From NCBI GenBank assembly GCA_020746875.1, contig JAGTJL010000004.1, positions 372,001 through 436,000 on the forward strand: a stretch of 64,000 nt of DNA, read 5' to 3'. The notes under the pieces are model-generated. The model worked only from the letters and a program-made list of their open reading frames with translations, searched no databases and was not told the origin of the DNA. Shown here piece by piece: positions 1 through 11,244 of this stretch (position 1 is the stretch's first letter; each line of letters starts with the position of its first letter). A program made the position numbers and the translations under genes. This stretch comes from Rhexocercosporidium sp. MPI-PUGE-AT-0058 (Eukaryota > Ascomycota > Leotiomycetes > Helotiales).

Positions 1-1029
1 ATCGAGCTAGAGCAAGCCAATCGGATTCTCAATTCCAACCTCTTCGGTCTGGTGGTGGTGGTCCGTTGCTAGTCGAACGGAGAGGGCTTTCAAAGAAAGT
101 TGTAAGCTGCCACTATCTGTGCCCAACGGAGCAACCATCCAGAATGCAGACTGGATTCGGGGCTCTATCTGGATTTGAAGGCGGTCCAACACAACATTTC
201 ACGAGTCAGATTGACGAGGCTCGGCGACATTTTTCAGCTGGCAGGGTGCATCGTTCGAGTCTTGACTTGGGAGGAATTCCATCCTAGGGTATGCTCGCCA
301 CGAAGCATTGAAGCATTCACACCGTTGCAGCTTGTGAAGCAGTATTCCGCTGTCAGGCACGAGATTCGAAAAAGTATAACTCCCCAAGGCATCACCACGC
401 GTCTCATGTGGCATACAACGGCTAAGTCGGGCAGGAACTCTTCTTCTGCTGGGTCGTTTTCGATAAGTATCAAACCGCTAGGTCATCCCTGGAGACAGCT
501 CCGGTGCATTGGGTGTGGCCCAGGGGGTGATGTCGAGACATCTCTCCAATTTGTACAAGCTCCACCAACCAAACCTTCAGGAACGTCAATGATTCCATCC
601 AGATCTTGAAACTGGTCAGGTTCAGGGGCTTCGCTTCGCGATGACAGGGGGCTCAAAATAGAGCTAGCCGATGTGCTACCCTGATACACAGGGATTTCAC
701 GTGGAGCTGGGATTGCTTTCTGCAAGTGCATGATGACGCTCCCAATAAAAAGGTGAAAAACAGCCTCGAGTGGAGAACGAACCGGTCCATGCCAGTATTG
801 GGCAAGGTTCTACATGTTCTTCAGATGAGCCAAGAGAGCCCTAGTGCAGATCTTGCGTGGCGCTGGGACGTGTAGCAGGTCAAATACCTAGAGGGCGATC
901 TCCGTCAATCGATGCTTTTTCTCTCTTCCTCCTCCTCCTCCTCCTCCTCCTCCTCCTCCTCATATTGTTCTGTGAATCCTTGATGATGTGCTTTTTGAAT
1001 TGGAAGAGGGAGTCATAAATATAGACGGT
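1..1029. other. Left edge; weak minus-strand reading frames, no resolved gene
   Basis: No gene can be modelled with confidence here. On the minus strand there are three successive open stretches (731-483, 473-199 and 192-7) with fairly protein-like composition. The last ends in a stop at 7-9. They could be exons or the decayed remains of one minus-strand gene, but I could not join them with convincing splice sites and recognise no domain. The stretch from about 740 to 1029 is the leader of the downstream plus-strand gene and contains a CCT microsatellite. Confidence 0.3.
928..960 (+). repeat. (CCT)11 microsatellite
   Basis: Eleven perfect CCT units lie about 70 bp upstream of the start codon of the seven-transmembrane gene, so the tract probably falls in its promoter or 5' leader. 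Pyrimidine-rich tracts are common just upstream of fungal transcription starts. A trinucleotide tract this long is likely to vary in length between strains. Confidence 0.9.
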
Positions 1030-2738
1030 ATGACGGGCGGGATCCCTCAGGGAGCTGTGGGCGTGTCTGTCGTTGTTCTATTGTATTCAGCAGGATGTCT
1101 GACACTCACAACACTGCTGACTTGCCTGCTCATCAGCTTTGGCGAAGCTTGGTCTTGTATGTTCCATTTATAATTACCTGTTTGCGGAGATGTGCTAATA
1201 CTTGATAGATGTTACCATTTTCTCCGGATTTACCGCTCTCAGTTCGCTTGCTTCAGTTATCCAGCAAATTCATTACGCCGTGGCATGGACTATCATCAAA
1301 GAAGCACAATTCCTGAAGGCCGTCGAGTCTCAAACTCGCAAAGGCCTTGCATTTGGAGGAGCAGCACAAATTTTTGACCAAGTCCTCTTTTTCATCCGTG
1401 AGTGCCGAGCCCTGAAGCATTGACATCTTCCTGACTCCTTGAATCACAGAATTTTATTGTTACAATGTCATGGCCCTTAATGTGCTCTTCTGGACCGTCG
1501 CCCTGTTCATGGGTGCTTGGGGAGTACGATCAGCCTGGCTCGGCGATTGGCACGAGAGGACAGCCCCTGTCTCGAAGGTTTTCTCCGTGGTCTTCCCTGC
1601 TCTCATTATCGGATTGATGCAAATCGAATCTCTCCAACGGATGCCAGGAGTTTTCATTGTGATTACCTATTTTGCAAGTAAGTGCAACGGCCGACACTAA
1701 TTGAAGAACTTGATGCTAATCGCCTTGTAGTGTTCACAAGTTTGTCCATGGGAAGTGTACTACTAGTTTTAATCCTCTACAAGTATATGAAAACTCGCCG
1801 CCTCGTGGCGGGACATTCACAACGACGAGGTCGCTGGTGGGCTTCCGATGGATCGAAATCCCGGACGGATGATTCAGAATACGCTACAGGAACTGTCGAG
1901 ACTGGGGTATCTGGTACTGTTTCCAATACACGCAGGTCAATCTACGACCGAGCACTTGTCACTCGTTTTACTATCGGTTTTGTCATTCTTGCGTAGGTCT
2001 TCCGCCCACCAATATACCACGTCTTACTGATCTGTTGCAAATAGCCTGTTCGAAATTACCATCATAATATTTACACTATTCCAAGCGAGCAGTAACGCAT
2101 CCATCGCAGCTGGGGGTAAGCCAGACTTCAGCGTCTCCGGCTCTATAATCGATATCGTTCTCTTCATTCCAGGAGTTACGGCTTCACTCGTCGCCTTCCT
2201 AGTATTCGGGACAACAAAAAACTGGCGCCAGTATCGCGATCTAGTAGTTGGAGGCTGTGGATTGAGACAGAAAATCATCCGGAAGAAGCAGCAACGGGCC
2301 GAAGAGACGAGTCGGACCCAGGGTTTGGAATTCGAGAGGCTGCCGAGTCTTCAGAAGTCTGCGTCAGAAGAGCAAAGGAAGGCAGTGAGGGAATCTGAGA
2401 ATCGGGTTCGAATGTTCGCCAGAGATCTGGGGCGCGATAGAGACTCCATTTCTGAGGCTCCTGCACCACGACCGGCTCATATGAGGACCCCAAGTAATAC
2501 CCGAGTACAACAGTTCCATCGTCCCATGCCACCCAAGAGTGCTACCAACATCAACATGACCTCCGCTGTCATGGAATCCCCAATCGCCATCGACCCAGAA
2601 GACCAGGTTGTTCAGTACGAAAGTCAGAACAAGAAAATGTCGCTTCCTCAGGAGTCAATATCAGAGAGGAGGTTCGTCAACGAGCATTTACCACCACCGA
2701 AACTTCAAGATAGCTTTCTGTCGGACGGTAGTGGTTGA
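1030..2738 (+). CDS. Putative seven-transmembrane receptor-like membrane protein
   Basis: Five exons fit: 1030-1156, 1209-1397, 1450-1677, 1731-1992 and 2045-2738, giving 499 aa. Every junction has a good donor (GTATGT, GTGAGT, GTAAGT, GTAGGT) and a CAG/TAG acceptor, and the frame is kept throughout. The start is the first ATG in the open frame; codons upstream of it lack an ATG. I count seven hydrophobic spans in roughly the first 325 residues, then a long charged, serine/proline-rich tail (about 165 aa) that begins with a basic stretch (RQKIIRKKQQR). A short N terminus, seven spans and a long polar C tail resemble fungal GPCR-like proteins, but I recognise no specific family and see no ligand-binding signature. 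It could also be an unrelated multi-span protein. The tail may continue past the stop (see the next feature). Confidence 0.7.
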
Positions 2739-3622
2739 ACTTGCTGACAAGACGTTCAGATCAAGTATGTCAGGCGATTCGATCGAGCTCGTTGAAGTTT
2801 CGCAGGATGGGAAACGCAAAACCATTTGGCCAGATGCTTCAGGTTGATCGAAATGACTTGCAGAGCATAAAGAATTTGCCTCGTGCTCGCGGATGAGTAC
2901 AGAAAAGTGACATGGTTTACCTGTCGCCAAGGAGTCGAAACTATTCCAACACGCCTCGGGCAGTAATCCACCCGGTTTTGGTGCCTCTCGAGGGATGAAA
3001 AGGCCCATGAAATCCCCGTTGAGGATTCCAGCAAATTGGGAATTGAGCAAAGGTGAGCATGTCTCAACTCCAAATAATGAGAAATCATTTACTGATAGCT
3101 TTTGGCTAGGATCCACTCTACCGGTGCCTTCGCTTCCCAAGCCTGCTGCTGTCTTTCGGTCGTTCAACTTGGTTGCGCAACCAGCTCCAGCAGGAGCTGT
3201 GCAGCAGACGTCTGGTTTGCACAGAGTCTCTGACTAAGATTCGCATCCACTTTGACGAAATGTAGATGATATTAGCATCAGTCAATCACCGCGGAAGAGG
3301 ACTGCTACTCGGTTTCAAGAAAGAATATGCAGTGACTAGATAGGTCTAAGGTGAACAGGCTTCGGAACCGAGCGGTTGTGACTGGTGCAGAATACGACTT
3401 CATGTGTTCTTGGAGCCACAGCCACACGAGATAGCCAATGACAACCAACTACTACATGCAAGGCTGCAAGCCTCAATTTTTCAGCGAATCGTGATATCAA
3501 GATAACATGGTCTACATATTGTATGCGGAGGTTCCGCTGTCATTCATATTCTTCTATAGCTTCTCAGGAAGTTCCTCGGTGCTATCAGACTTTCTTTTCC
3601 CAACAGCTCTTGTTCAATAAAC
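2739..3622. other. Spacer with coding-like but frame-broken stretches
   Basis: Directly after the stop of the seven-transmembrane gene the plus strand still reads like a Ser/Pro/Lys-rich protein tail, but in shifting frames. An open stretch at about 2740-2847 is followed by another at 2911-3237 that ends with TAA. Possible introns between them would be only 20-35 nt, too short for normal fungal splicing. The stretches may be eroded coding sequence, a wrongly sequenced C terminus or chance. From 3238 to 3622 I see only AT-rich intergenic DNA and the P450 promoter. Confidence 0.3.
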
Positions 3623-5480
3623 ATGATGATTGATTTTAGCTATTCGAGTTTGGTTATTTACTCTATTCTTACATCTTCCTCCTACTTCTTCGTATTGGTG
3701 ATATACCGACTCTACTTTCACCCACTCTCATCAATCCCCGGACCCAAGATCGCAGCCGCAACACTCCTGTTCGTCCCCTCCCCTCCCTCACCCTCTCACA
3801 AACCACCTTACCCCATCTAACAACAATCACAGCTACGAATTCTACCACGATGTCCTCCACTCCGGCTCCTACATCTGGCGCATCCGCACCCTACACGCCC
3901 AATACGGCCCCATAATCCGCATCTCCCCCAACGTGATCCACATCAACGACCCGGATTTCTACGACATCTACAGCGGCAAAGTCGGCGAGAAGCGCAACAA
4001 ATACCCATGGGCCGTAACGCATTTCGCGTGTCCGGAATCCATTATCGCGACGATTGATCATGACCACCACCGTCTCCGACGCTCGGCCGTGTCGAGGTAT
4101 TTTGCCAAATCTAATATTAGGGCTATTGAACCGTTACTTAAGGAATATGTTGAGAAGTTCATGGTGAGGATAAAGGGGTTTGAGGGAGAGGGGAAAGGAG
4201 AGGTGGGCTTTGGTGAGCCGGTTAATATCTGGAATGCGTTCAAGGCGTTGGCGAGTGATGTCGTCACGGGATGTGCGTTTGGTGAAAGTCATGATTTTCT
4301 GGAGATCCAGGACTTCAATAAGGGGTTCTGGAATGTGTTCACGGATGCTACTCGTATGGACGCGTTGACGAATCATTGGCCGTGGTTCTTGCCGGTCATG
4401 ATGAGCCTGCCAGAGTTTGTGAGGGAGGTGATGGGGATGAGCTTCATGATGGTTTTCGAGAGAGTGGGTTTCCTCTTTCATATTTCATGTCTTTCATTGT
4501 CTGTGGTTTTTCGTGGACGCCGTTCCATGACGATCCGGTACTTGAACTAATTATAGAATTAGAAATCACGAAGTCAGCTTAAAGCCATGATCGCGAACCG
4601 AGAGCTGGAAGAGAAAGGCACGAAGACTATTTTCGGAGATGTGTTAAGAAGTAATCTCCCCGAAGCAGAGAAAAGTGTTGAGCGTATGTGGCATGATGGA
4701 CAAGTCTTCAATATTGCAGGCAGCGAGACCACGTCCTGGACATTGGCGAATTGTGTTGTGTATCTGCTCAGCAATCCTGATATGATGAAGAGGCTGAGAC
4801 AGGAATTGAAGGTGTGGTTGAAGGATGGGACGATTGACGATGTCACGGTTGCGGAGTTAGAGGCTTTGCCGTATCTCGTGAGTGTCCGTTTACTTTCTAG
4901 TCCAAATTTGGCGCGAGAGAAGAATTCTAACAACGGAATCTAGACGGCTGTCATCAAAGAATCTCTACGATTAAGCTACGGTATTGCGGGGAGACTGTAC
5001 AGGATCTCTCCCGAAAAACAGCAAGTTTTCAACGACGGGAAACGGGATTGGGTCCTCCCTGCAGGCGTAAGTTACCTTTGACAACTCACTCTCCGTCGTA
5101 CACACACACTCCCCCTAACTAATAATCAACAGACACCAATCTGCATGACCATCCCCCTCCTCCACCACAACACCACCATCTTCCCTTCACCCGAAACCTT
5201 CGATCCCTCCCGCTGGCTCGACAACCCTCAACTGGACAAATATCTTTTTTCCTTCTCCAAAGGACCGCGAGGCTGCGTTGGGCTAAATCTGGCGTGGGCG
5301 CAGATGTACTTGGTGATTGCGGCACTGGCGGGCAGGTATGCGGGTGAAGGAGAGAAGGGACGCAGAATGAGACTCTGGAGGACGGGGATCGATGATGTGG
5401 TGCTGAAGCATGATTTTTACGTTCCGGGCCAGTCAGAGGAGACTGTGAAGAGGGGGATTTGTGTAGTATTGTCGGGGTAG
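3623..5480 (+). CDS. Cytochrome P450 monooxygenase
   Basis: Five exons (3623-3768, 3833-4463, 4578-4877, 4944-5066, 5133-5480) encode 515 aa, normal length for a fungal microsomal P450. An N-terminal hydrophobic anchor is followed by a Pro-rich hinge (SIPGPK). The oxygen-binding I-helix motif AGSETT lies near residue 306. The K-helix ExxR (ESLR) is near 365, a PERF-like FDPSRW near 423, and the haem loop FSKGPRGCVG has its cysteine ligand near 448. All signature residues are present, so the enzyme should be active with an NADPH-P450 reductase at the ER. The first intron has a weak donor (GTTCGT), chosen because it keeps the conserved frame. The region around SPNVIHINDPDFYD recalls the CYP58-like group that includes trichodiene oxygenase-type enzymes, but the substrate cannot be inferred. 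No biosynthetic core enzyme is nearby. Confidence 0.92.
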
Positions 5481-5740
5481 AATGGGCTTTGCAATACAGA
5501 GGGAGCTGTTGCCAGCAGGGGATATCAGTGTTCGAGTAAACTGAAGAGTAAGAACTTACTACAGAGCTCAAATGTCTTTCAGACCATCAAATTCCGATTG
5601 AATTCCAGATCAACTTTCTTACGCTACATATTGCTGAAGTACGGGAAACGCTACAAGCCATTGGTCAAGCAACGTCTAAATATCAAAAGCTCAGACAGCT
5701 GCTTTCTAGTTTCCCTTCCCATGCCATGGAACTTCAGTCC

Positions 5741-6387
5741 TCAAAAAGAGTTACATATTCCGTATTCCTTCTTACAGCCCTTGCGCACGTCACAATGATC
5801 TGGTGTGTTTCCACAGAAGAACCTGCATGCCCGCCCTAGATTAGCCCAAGTTCACCTTCAATCCCCGCATCATCCCCTCCCACAGGTCCAGATAGAAGAA
5901 TAAGGGAATGAAATATAACTCACGAAGCAGAACAACAAGGATTCTCCCCACCCGGGCATCTATAGCCCCACGTCTGCTCATATTTGCGACCACAGTTCCC
6001 ATTCGGCGAGACAGTCACCTTATCGATCGGGGTGTGGCAGTTTGGGACATTATGGTTGCTGTGTAAAGTCTGACAGCCTGCTAGAACGTTACAGTAGGCG
6101 TCGGTTGAGCCACAATAGCCCCAGCTAGAAAAACGACTGGTCAGTGTATGCAGATTTGAGATGATAGTTGTCCTGGGAGTTGAGTTGGGCGGGGTGTAGG
6201 GATTTAGGAACTTACTAGGAGCAGCATGGAAGGCTAGTTGGGCAGAAGTAGTTGAGATCTGGGCCTAGGAGGCGTCCGCATCTCAGATCTGGGCTGGGGA
6301 ATTGGCGCTTGTCTTGTTCGGGGCTGCGATGCTACTGCTAGCCAGGATGACTATGGGGAGGAGGAAGATGATGGCTTGGGACCGCAT
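5741..6387 (-). CDS. Secreted protein with two chitin-binding (CBM18, hevein-like) domains; apparent frameshift in exon 1
   Basis: Read on the minus strand as three exons: 6387-6216, 6124-5924 and 5822-5741. The start gives a clear signal peptide (hydrophobic core IIFLLPIVILASSS). The rest holds two hevein-type modules. The first runs from RCGRLLGPDLNYFC through PCCS and WGYCG to YCNVLAGC. The second runs from NCGRKY through NPCCS and FFCGNTPDHC to GC. Both show the CBM18 cysteine spacing that binds chitin oligomers. The signal peptide frame hits TGA at 6285-6283, whereas the first domain is in the frame one base off, so the frame must change between about 6334 and 6285. This interval contains short C runs (minus strand). 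The gene is either frameshifted or carries a one-base sequencing error. Without the break it would be about 151 aa. Such proteins act outside the cell on fungal or other chitin. Confidence 0.75.
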
Positions 6388-8430
6388 CTTTAGAGGTGAT
6401 ATACGCAAGATCGGAGTTTCAATAAGGTGTTTGTGTTGAGATGATTGTCGTGGTATTTACTTTTAGATGGTGTGCAAAAGCTTACCTTGGAAAGCGAAGG
6501 GCCAGTAGAATATTTCTGGCAGCACAGGACCTGGACATTCTTTTATTTGCGATTTCGGAATCGTTCACTTAGTTTCTGCCAAACAAGGTGCTTTCCAAAT
6601 GCCACATTTGTCGGCCGATCTCGGGGACTGTTGGGTAACGGCCTGCAAAGCAACAAAATAGATTGGCAACTCCGTAATTCTACAGTACCTCGACATGATT
6701 AACCGACAAGATATTTTCCACTTTTAAATTTAAAGAGGAGCATCTTTCAGTCGCTCGTATGAAGCAAGTAAAACGCGATGATCACTAAGTCTGAATGATG
6801 AGGTCGTTACTCAAGCAGTTCTCAGCAAGTGCTCCTATCACAGACAAGAGACGTCCATCATGGGCTCATGATAAGACACATTTTACCTAGAATGCTCAAA
6901 ATTGAATCTTCCGTTTCCCTTAGGAGAAAAGGATAAGAAAAGTGAATTCTACTCTTATTTTTATTTTGGTCTGGACGTTAGCCGAACGGTGTGCTGAGTA
7001 AGCGCTATCTACCACACCCAGGGTCGTTCGTGCTAACAACTCATTCCTCACCGGAGAAAGAGGGCAATGAAAGGTCTGTTGTACTCTCCAAAGGTGTCAA
7101 TAATCTCCTCCCCTAATTTGTTTTTATTTTCCTCATGATAATGAGTCTGAGAGGCGACATTTAAGTCTCTTTCCGGATCTGAAGGAGCAGAAAATGGGAT
7201 ACAGATAGAATTCTGTTGACATCCAGGAAAAGAGAAATCCGGAAAAACAATTGCTCTACATATAGATCAGGAATTATATGTGAAGGACTTAAAGATTCGA
7301 TTGGGAAACTTGACAAACATTCAAGTCAGGAAAATCGCTTAAGACATATTGTACAAGTACAAGCGAGCTCGTCTTTTCAGTGAGTGGGTTCTGTAACATT
7401 CAGTTGACAGGAGAAAAGAAACAGGAGAAAAGAAAGTGGAGAAAATACAGCTGTACAGTAGACGGTGAAGCAAGAACGCACCGATTTGCGGTGGGACTGC
7501 TGTAAGTCTCTGTTGGAGATCCGGATGCAGAAGAGTGGAGTTGTGGATATGCATCTTATCTCTGCCAAGTACCGGACCAGCGTTCCTAGTGCCGCAGTGA
7601 TAGGAATTGCATGTTCCATGCAATCGTGCACGATTATGATACTCCGCAGTCTTGTGGTCGTGCATATCGTGTTGTGTCGGTGACTGAAAATTTGACCGCT
7701 TCGAATTTTGAAAGGGGGTTTCTCGGCTGGGTTGTTATTGTTGCCACACCAGCCCGTTTCCATTGTCCAGCGGCGCTGTTATGACTTTCAACACATGTCC
7801 CTCTCCATATCAAGGCTTTACACTCCATGCATTTATTTTTGAAGAGCCTCATCTGATATTCATCTAACTCAAACAAAATCGCGCGTCAATTGCCAGTCCC
7901 GCGTGTATACTTCCGCCCGGCATCTAGGCCCCATCACCGGACATCATCCCGAATGCGGTTTGTGACGGCACCGTTCCTCACCCGTTCCTTGACTTGCGCC
8001 AAGAGAAGCCGACAAGCAAATCACAATCTCTAGATCTACTATTAGCTCAAAATGTACCAGAGCAACGGACCGCCAAAGATTAGGCCATGCCCAGTTCGTC
8101 AAGCAGCACCGGCGAAAGAAAAAGTTGCCGTTGAAATTCCTTCCCTCGAAGAGAAGTATCCACCCCGCCACTGGCCGGCCTCGGACGACCTGCCAGTATG
8201 GAGAAAGGTATTTGACTCACTGGTACCCCTCAGTATATCTTCAATCATTTTCCTGTTTCACTGGTATTATTCAAAATTGGTCTCTTGTTTTGCTCGTTGA
8301 CCAATTGCTTTCTCATTGCTTTTCATGGTCCAGGAGGAAGACTTCAATTACCCCCACCCTTCACAACAAAATTTGTTCTATTATGATACTCCTGTAACTT
8401 TCAGAACTGAATTGATACTCCTCATTTATC
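6388..8430. other. 2 kb spacer; one doubtful small ORF at 8052
   Basis: Mostly AT-rich intergenic DNA between the divergent chitin-binding gene and the MFS gene. Short ORFs occur on both strands at 6445-6702 and 7339-7876, but none shows domains, plausible introns or protein-like composition. A more GC-rich patch at about 7940-8215 contains an ATG at 8052 opening about 54 codons of proline- and charge-rich peptide, then a possible GTATTT donor. It might be a small gene, an upstream ORF or a remnant. I see no transposon termini. Confidence 0.35.
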
Positions 8431-9963
8431 ATGTCTCAAACTCGCCATGAAGATCCTTCAGTTACTCAGGCTGACCACTCTTCTCAATTGAGTCGGAGTC
8501 ATGACGCAGAATCAATCCACTCCAACACCACAACCGACGAGCATCCCCACCTATCTCATACTCGAACTAATATCTCCACGCATGATGTTCCCATACAACA
8601 TTACTCCTCTTTTGTAGAGGTTCCAGACGAGGTATACGATAGACTATCACCATCTCGGAAGATCGTCATTGTAGCTCTCTTGTCATATTGCTCATTTCTG
8701 GCGCCAATTTCCTCTACCACTATCCTTGCAGCCGTTCCTGAAGTAGCAGCAACCTACAGCAGTACTGGAACGATCATAAACTTGAGCAACGCCCTTTATA
8801 TGCTCTTCATGGGTGTTTCGCCCTGTTTCTGGGGCCCTCTCAGCCAAGTCTACGGCCGTCGATGGGTAATCCGCTTCCATCATACACCTGAACACATTTA
8901 ACCAATTGTCCAGATCTGTCTCATAACAGCAGCCCTCTTCTGCGGCTGCTCTCTCGGCACCGCCCTCGCCCCAAACCTTCCAGCTTACTTCGTTTTCCGA
9001 ATCCTCACCGCTTTCGAAGGAACTTCATTCCTCAACGTTGGTGCATCATGTATTGGAGACATATATCGTCCAACCGAACGAGCCACAGCAATGGGATGGT
9101 TCTTATCCGGGACACTGATCGGACCAGCTTTCGGACCATTCATCGGAGGAATAATCGTCACCTTCAAATCCTGGCGTGTTATCTTCTATCTGCAAACCGC
9201 TCTCGCAGGCGTAGCATTGATCGGAGCCTACTTCCTTCTCCCAGAAACGGCACACCACATGAAAGCCGACGACCTGGTTGGATTGCCGTTGAAGACGAAG
9301 GCGCGAGTCTTAGGAGGGATGCTGAATCCATGGCGCGTGTTGAGACTGTACAAGTATCCGAACTTGATCATGGTTGCTCTGGCGTCGAGCTCGCTTGTGT
9401 GGAACATGTACTCCCTGCTAACGCCTATTCGCTATGTCCTCAACCCTCGCTTCGATCTCACCACGCCTATTGAGTCGGGTCTGTTCTACCTCGCGCCAGG
9501 ATGTGGATATATACTTGGGACTTTCTTTGGAGGACGATACGCAGATTACATTACCATTAAGTGGAAGGCGAAGAGGGGCGGTAATCGCATTCCTGAAGAT
9601 CGTCTTCGCTCCGCGCTGCCATTCATGGGCGTGGCGATCCCGGTGTGTATGTTGATATATGGCTGGTCGATAGAGAAGCGGTTCGGTGGCATTGCGTTGC
9701 CAGTCATCATGATGTTCTGTCAGGGTGTAGCACAGCTCTTCTGCTTCCCCAGTCTCAACACCTACTGTCTCGATGTGATGCAGAGTCACAGCGCCGAAGT
9801 CATTGCTGGGAATTATGTTATACGGTATATATTTGCTGCTTTGGGTAGTGCAACTGTTTTGCCGGCTGTGGAGAAGATCGGTGTTGGTTGGTTCTCGACT
9901 ATCAGTGCGGCGTTTTTGGTCGCGAGTAGTCTGGCCACTTATGCCGCTGTGCGGTGGGGGTAG
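8431..9963 (+). CDS. MFS transporter, DHA1 (drug:H+ antiporter) type, C-terminal tail probably frameshifted
   Basis: Two exons (8431-8865 and 8914-9963) give 494 aa. After a Ser/His-rich cytoplasmic N terminus of about 75 residues come 12 hydrophobic spans. The loop 2-3 signature is present (GPLSQVYGRRW, with the intron directly after the Trp codon), as is a motif C-like glycine-rich span (SGTLIGPAFGPFIGG). The PET-type motif LLPETAHH ends the first half. This fits the 12-span fungal drug/polyamine antiporters of the plasma membrane; the substrate is unknown. The frame stops at TAG 9961-9963 right after a run of five Gs. One base out of frame, the next 40 codons read as a charged tail (WRDNVDEKRRAKRREK and on to a TGA at 10080-10082), typical of the cytoplasmic C terminus of this family. 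The natural stop was therefore probably the later one. Confidence 0.9.
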
Positions 9964-10734
9964 GATGGAGGGACAATGTTGATGAGAAGAGGCGGGCTAA
10001 GAGGAGGGAAAAGTTGAACGGGAACCATAATGTTGAAAAGGAGGTTGTGGTGGGCGGAGAGAAAGACAAAGATATGGTTTGATGGTTTTAAAACAGCATT
10101 AAATGAGAGGGATAAAATGATGCAATGGGCAAGAATAATGTCGAGCTGAGTAGAGTTATATACCCCGAGGAAATGGCCTATTTAAGCAATTGTAATAGAA
10201 CAGGAAATACAAAAAAAGAAATAGATTGAATTGAGTGAACAAAGAGTCTTGTCTCTCCACCTTTGGCATACTCGTTCAAGATTCGAAGAGCCAGAAAGTT
10301 ACTCTTTTATGTTACCAAATTCTTATTAGCTGAATACATTCTTAATCTAGCCACTCGCCTTTTTCAAATCTGCGAAATATCAATTTTGCAGTTCGCATTT
10401 GTATCCTTCAATCATGATTTCAAATACTCATCTGCATGTTCTCGCTTCTGCTCTAAACATCCATTATTCTCGTTGATATCTACTGAAGGGACTCTAGATG
10501 TTATGAGAGAGACGGAAAAATTAATTAGGTATTTATTTTATCGATACATTCGCCGTGTGCTGGCAACTTGGCCCTCTCACGATATTGCTAGGAAAGACTT
10601 ACTAAACGAGGGTTGATGGTGGAATTCGAGACCTTCAACAGCAATAGAACTAGATAATCGAAAAGGTGCTAGAATAGCCTGTATAACTCTACAGTATCTT
10701 TCGAAATTGGGAATGTACCTCATTCTAGATGAAG
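9964..10734. other. Spacer after the MFS gene
   Basis: The first 120 bases hold the out-of-frame remainder of the MFS tail. The rest is AT-rich. A 117-codon ORF at 10263-10616 (plus) has no recognisable domain and a composition typical of chance frames in AT-rich DNA. I see no RNA gene or repeat. Confidence 0.5.
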
Positions 10735-11196
10735 TCATAGAAAGACAAAGCCTTCGGTGCTGTCGCTCTCTTTATTGTCCGTCTTCAACACCAGAGAAGT
10801 CTCACCCGCCTCCCAGATAGAATAAACCCAGGCATCGCCCCCTACAGTATCAGCCTGCGCTATCTCAACACCCACTCCCTGCAGTCAGCACACCCAAACA
10901 AGCCTTCCAACGCGGCGATCCCCCTGAAACGGCTCTCCTTACACGCTGTCTCCGCAACGGAAGAACAGGGATTCCGATGTCCGAGCAGTCAAATCTAGCT
11001 TGGATGATTATGAATCACGTAAAGTCCTGATGTCAACTTCAACTTACACTTACTTACCTGCACTTTGAAACTTTTCAGAAGAATGATTCGTATCGATCGC
11101 CTCCCTCAATTTGGATGTGAGGGGAGCTTGACCGAGGCATAGGAATCGCTTGGCAGGGAAAGAATTGTGCAACAGAGAGAGGACAGACTTGGCTGC
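10735..11196 (-). CDS. Unrecognised protein, partial gene model with missing 5' end
   Basis: Three exons join cleanly on the minus strand: about 11196-11058 (5' limit unknown), 10994-10945 and 10878-10735. The donors are GTAAGT and GTGTAAG, the acceptors CTAG and CTGCAG, and the introns 63 and 66 nt. The joined frame reads smoothly through LTSKLREAID, SLFFRCGDSG, VGVEIAQADT and DAWVYSIWEAGE to a TGA. Two introns that each restore one open frame argue for a real gene. I find no ATG in frame: a stop lies at 11199-11197 and no convincing upstream exon is seen, partly because the region is antisense to the start of the next gene. It may be the tail of a truncated gene. I do not recognise the family. 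Confidence 0.45.
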
Positions 11197-11244
11197 TTAG
11201 AGATCAAGAGTGGCGCATCACGTGACGATATTTGGAAGGATATC

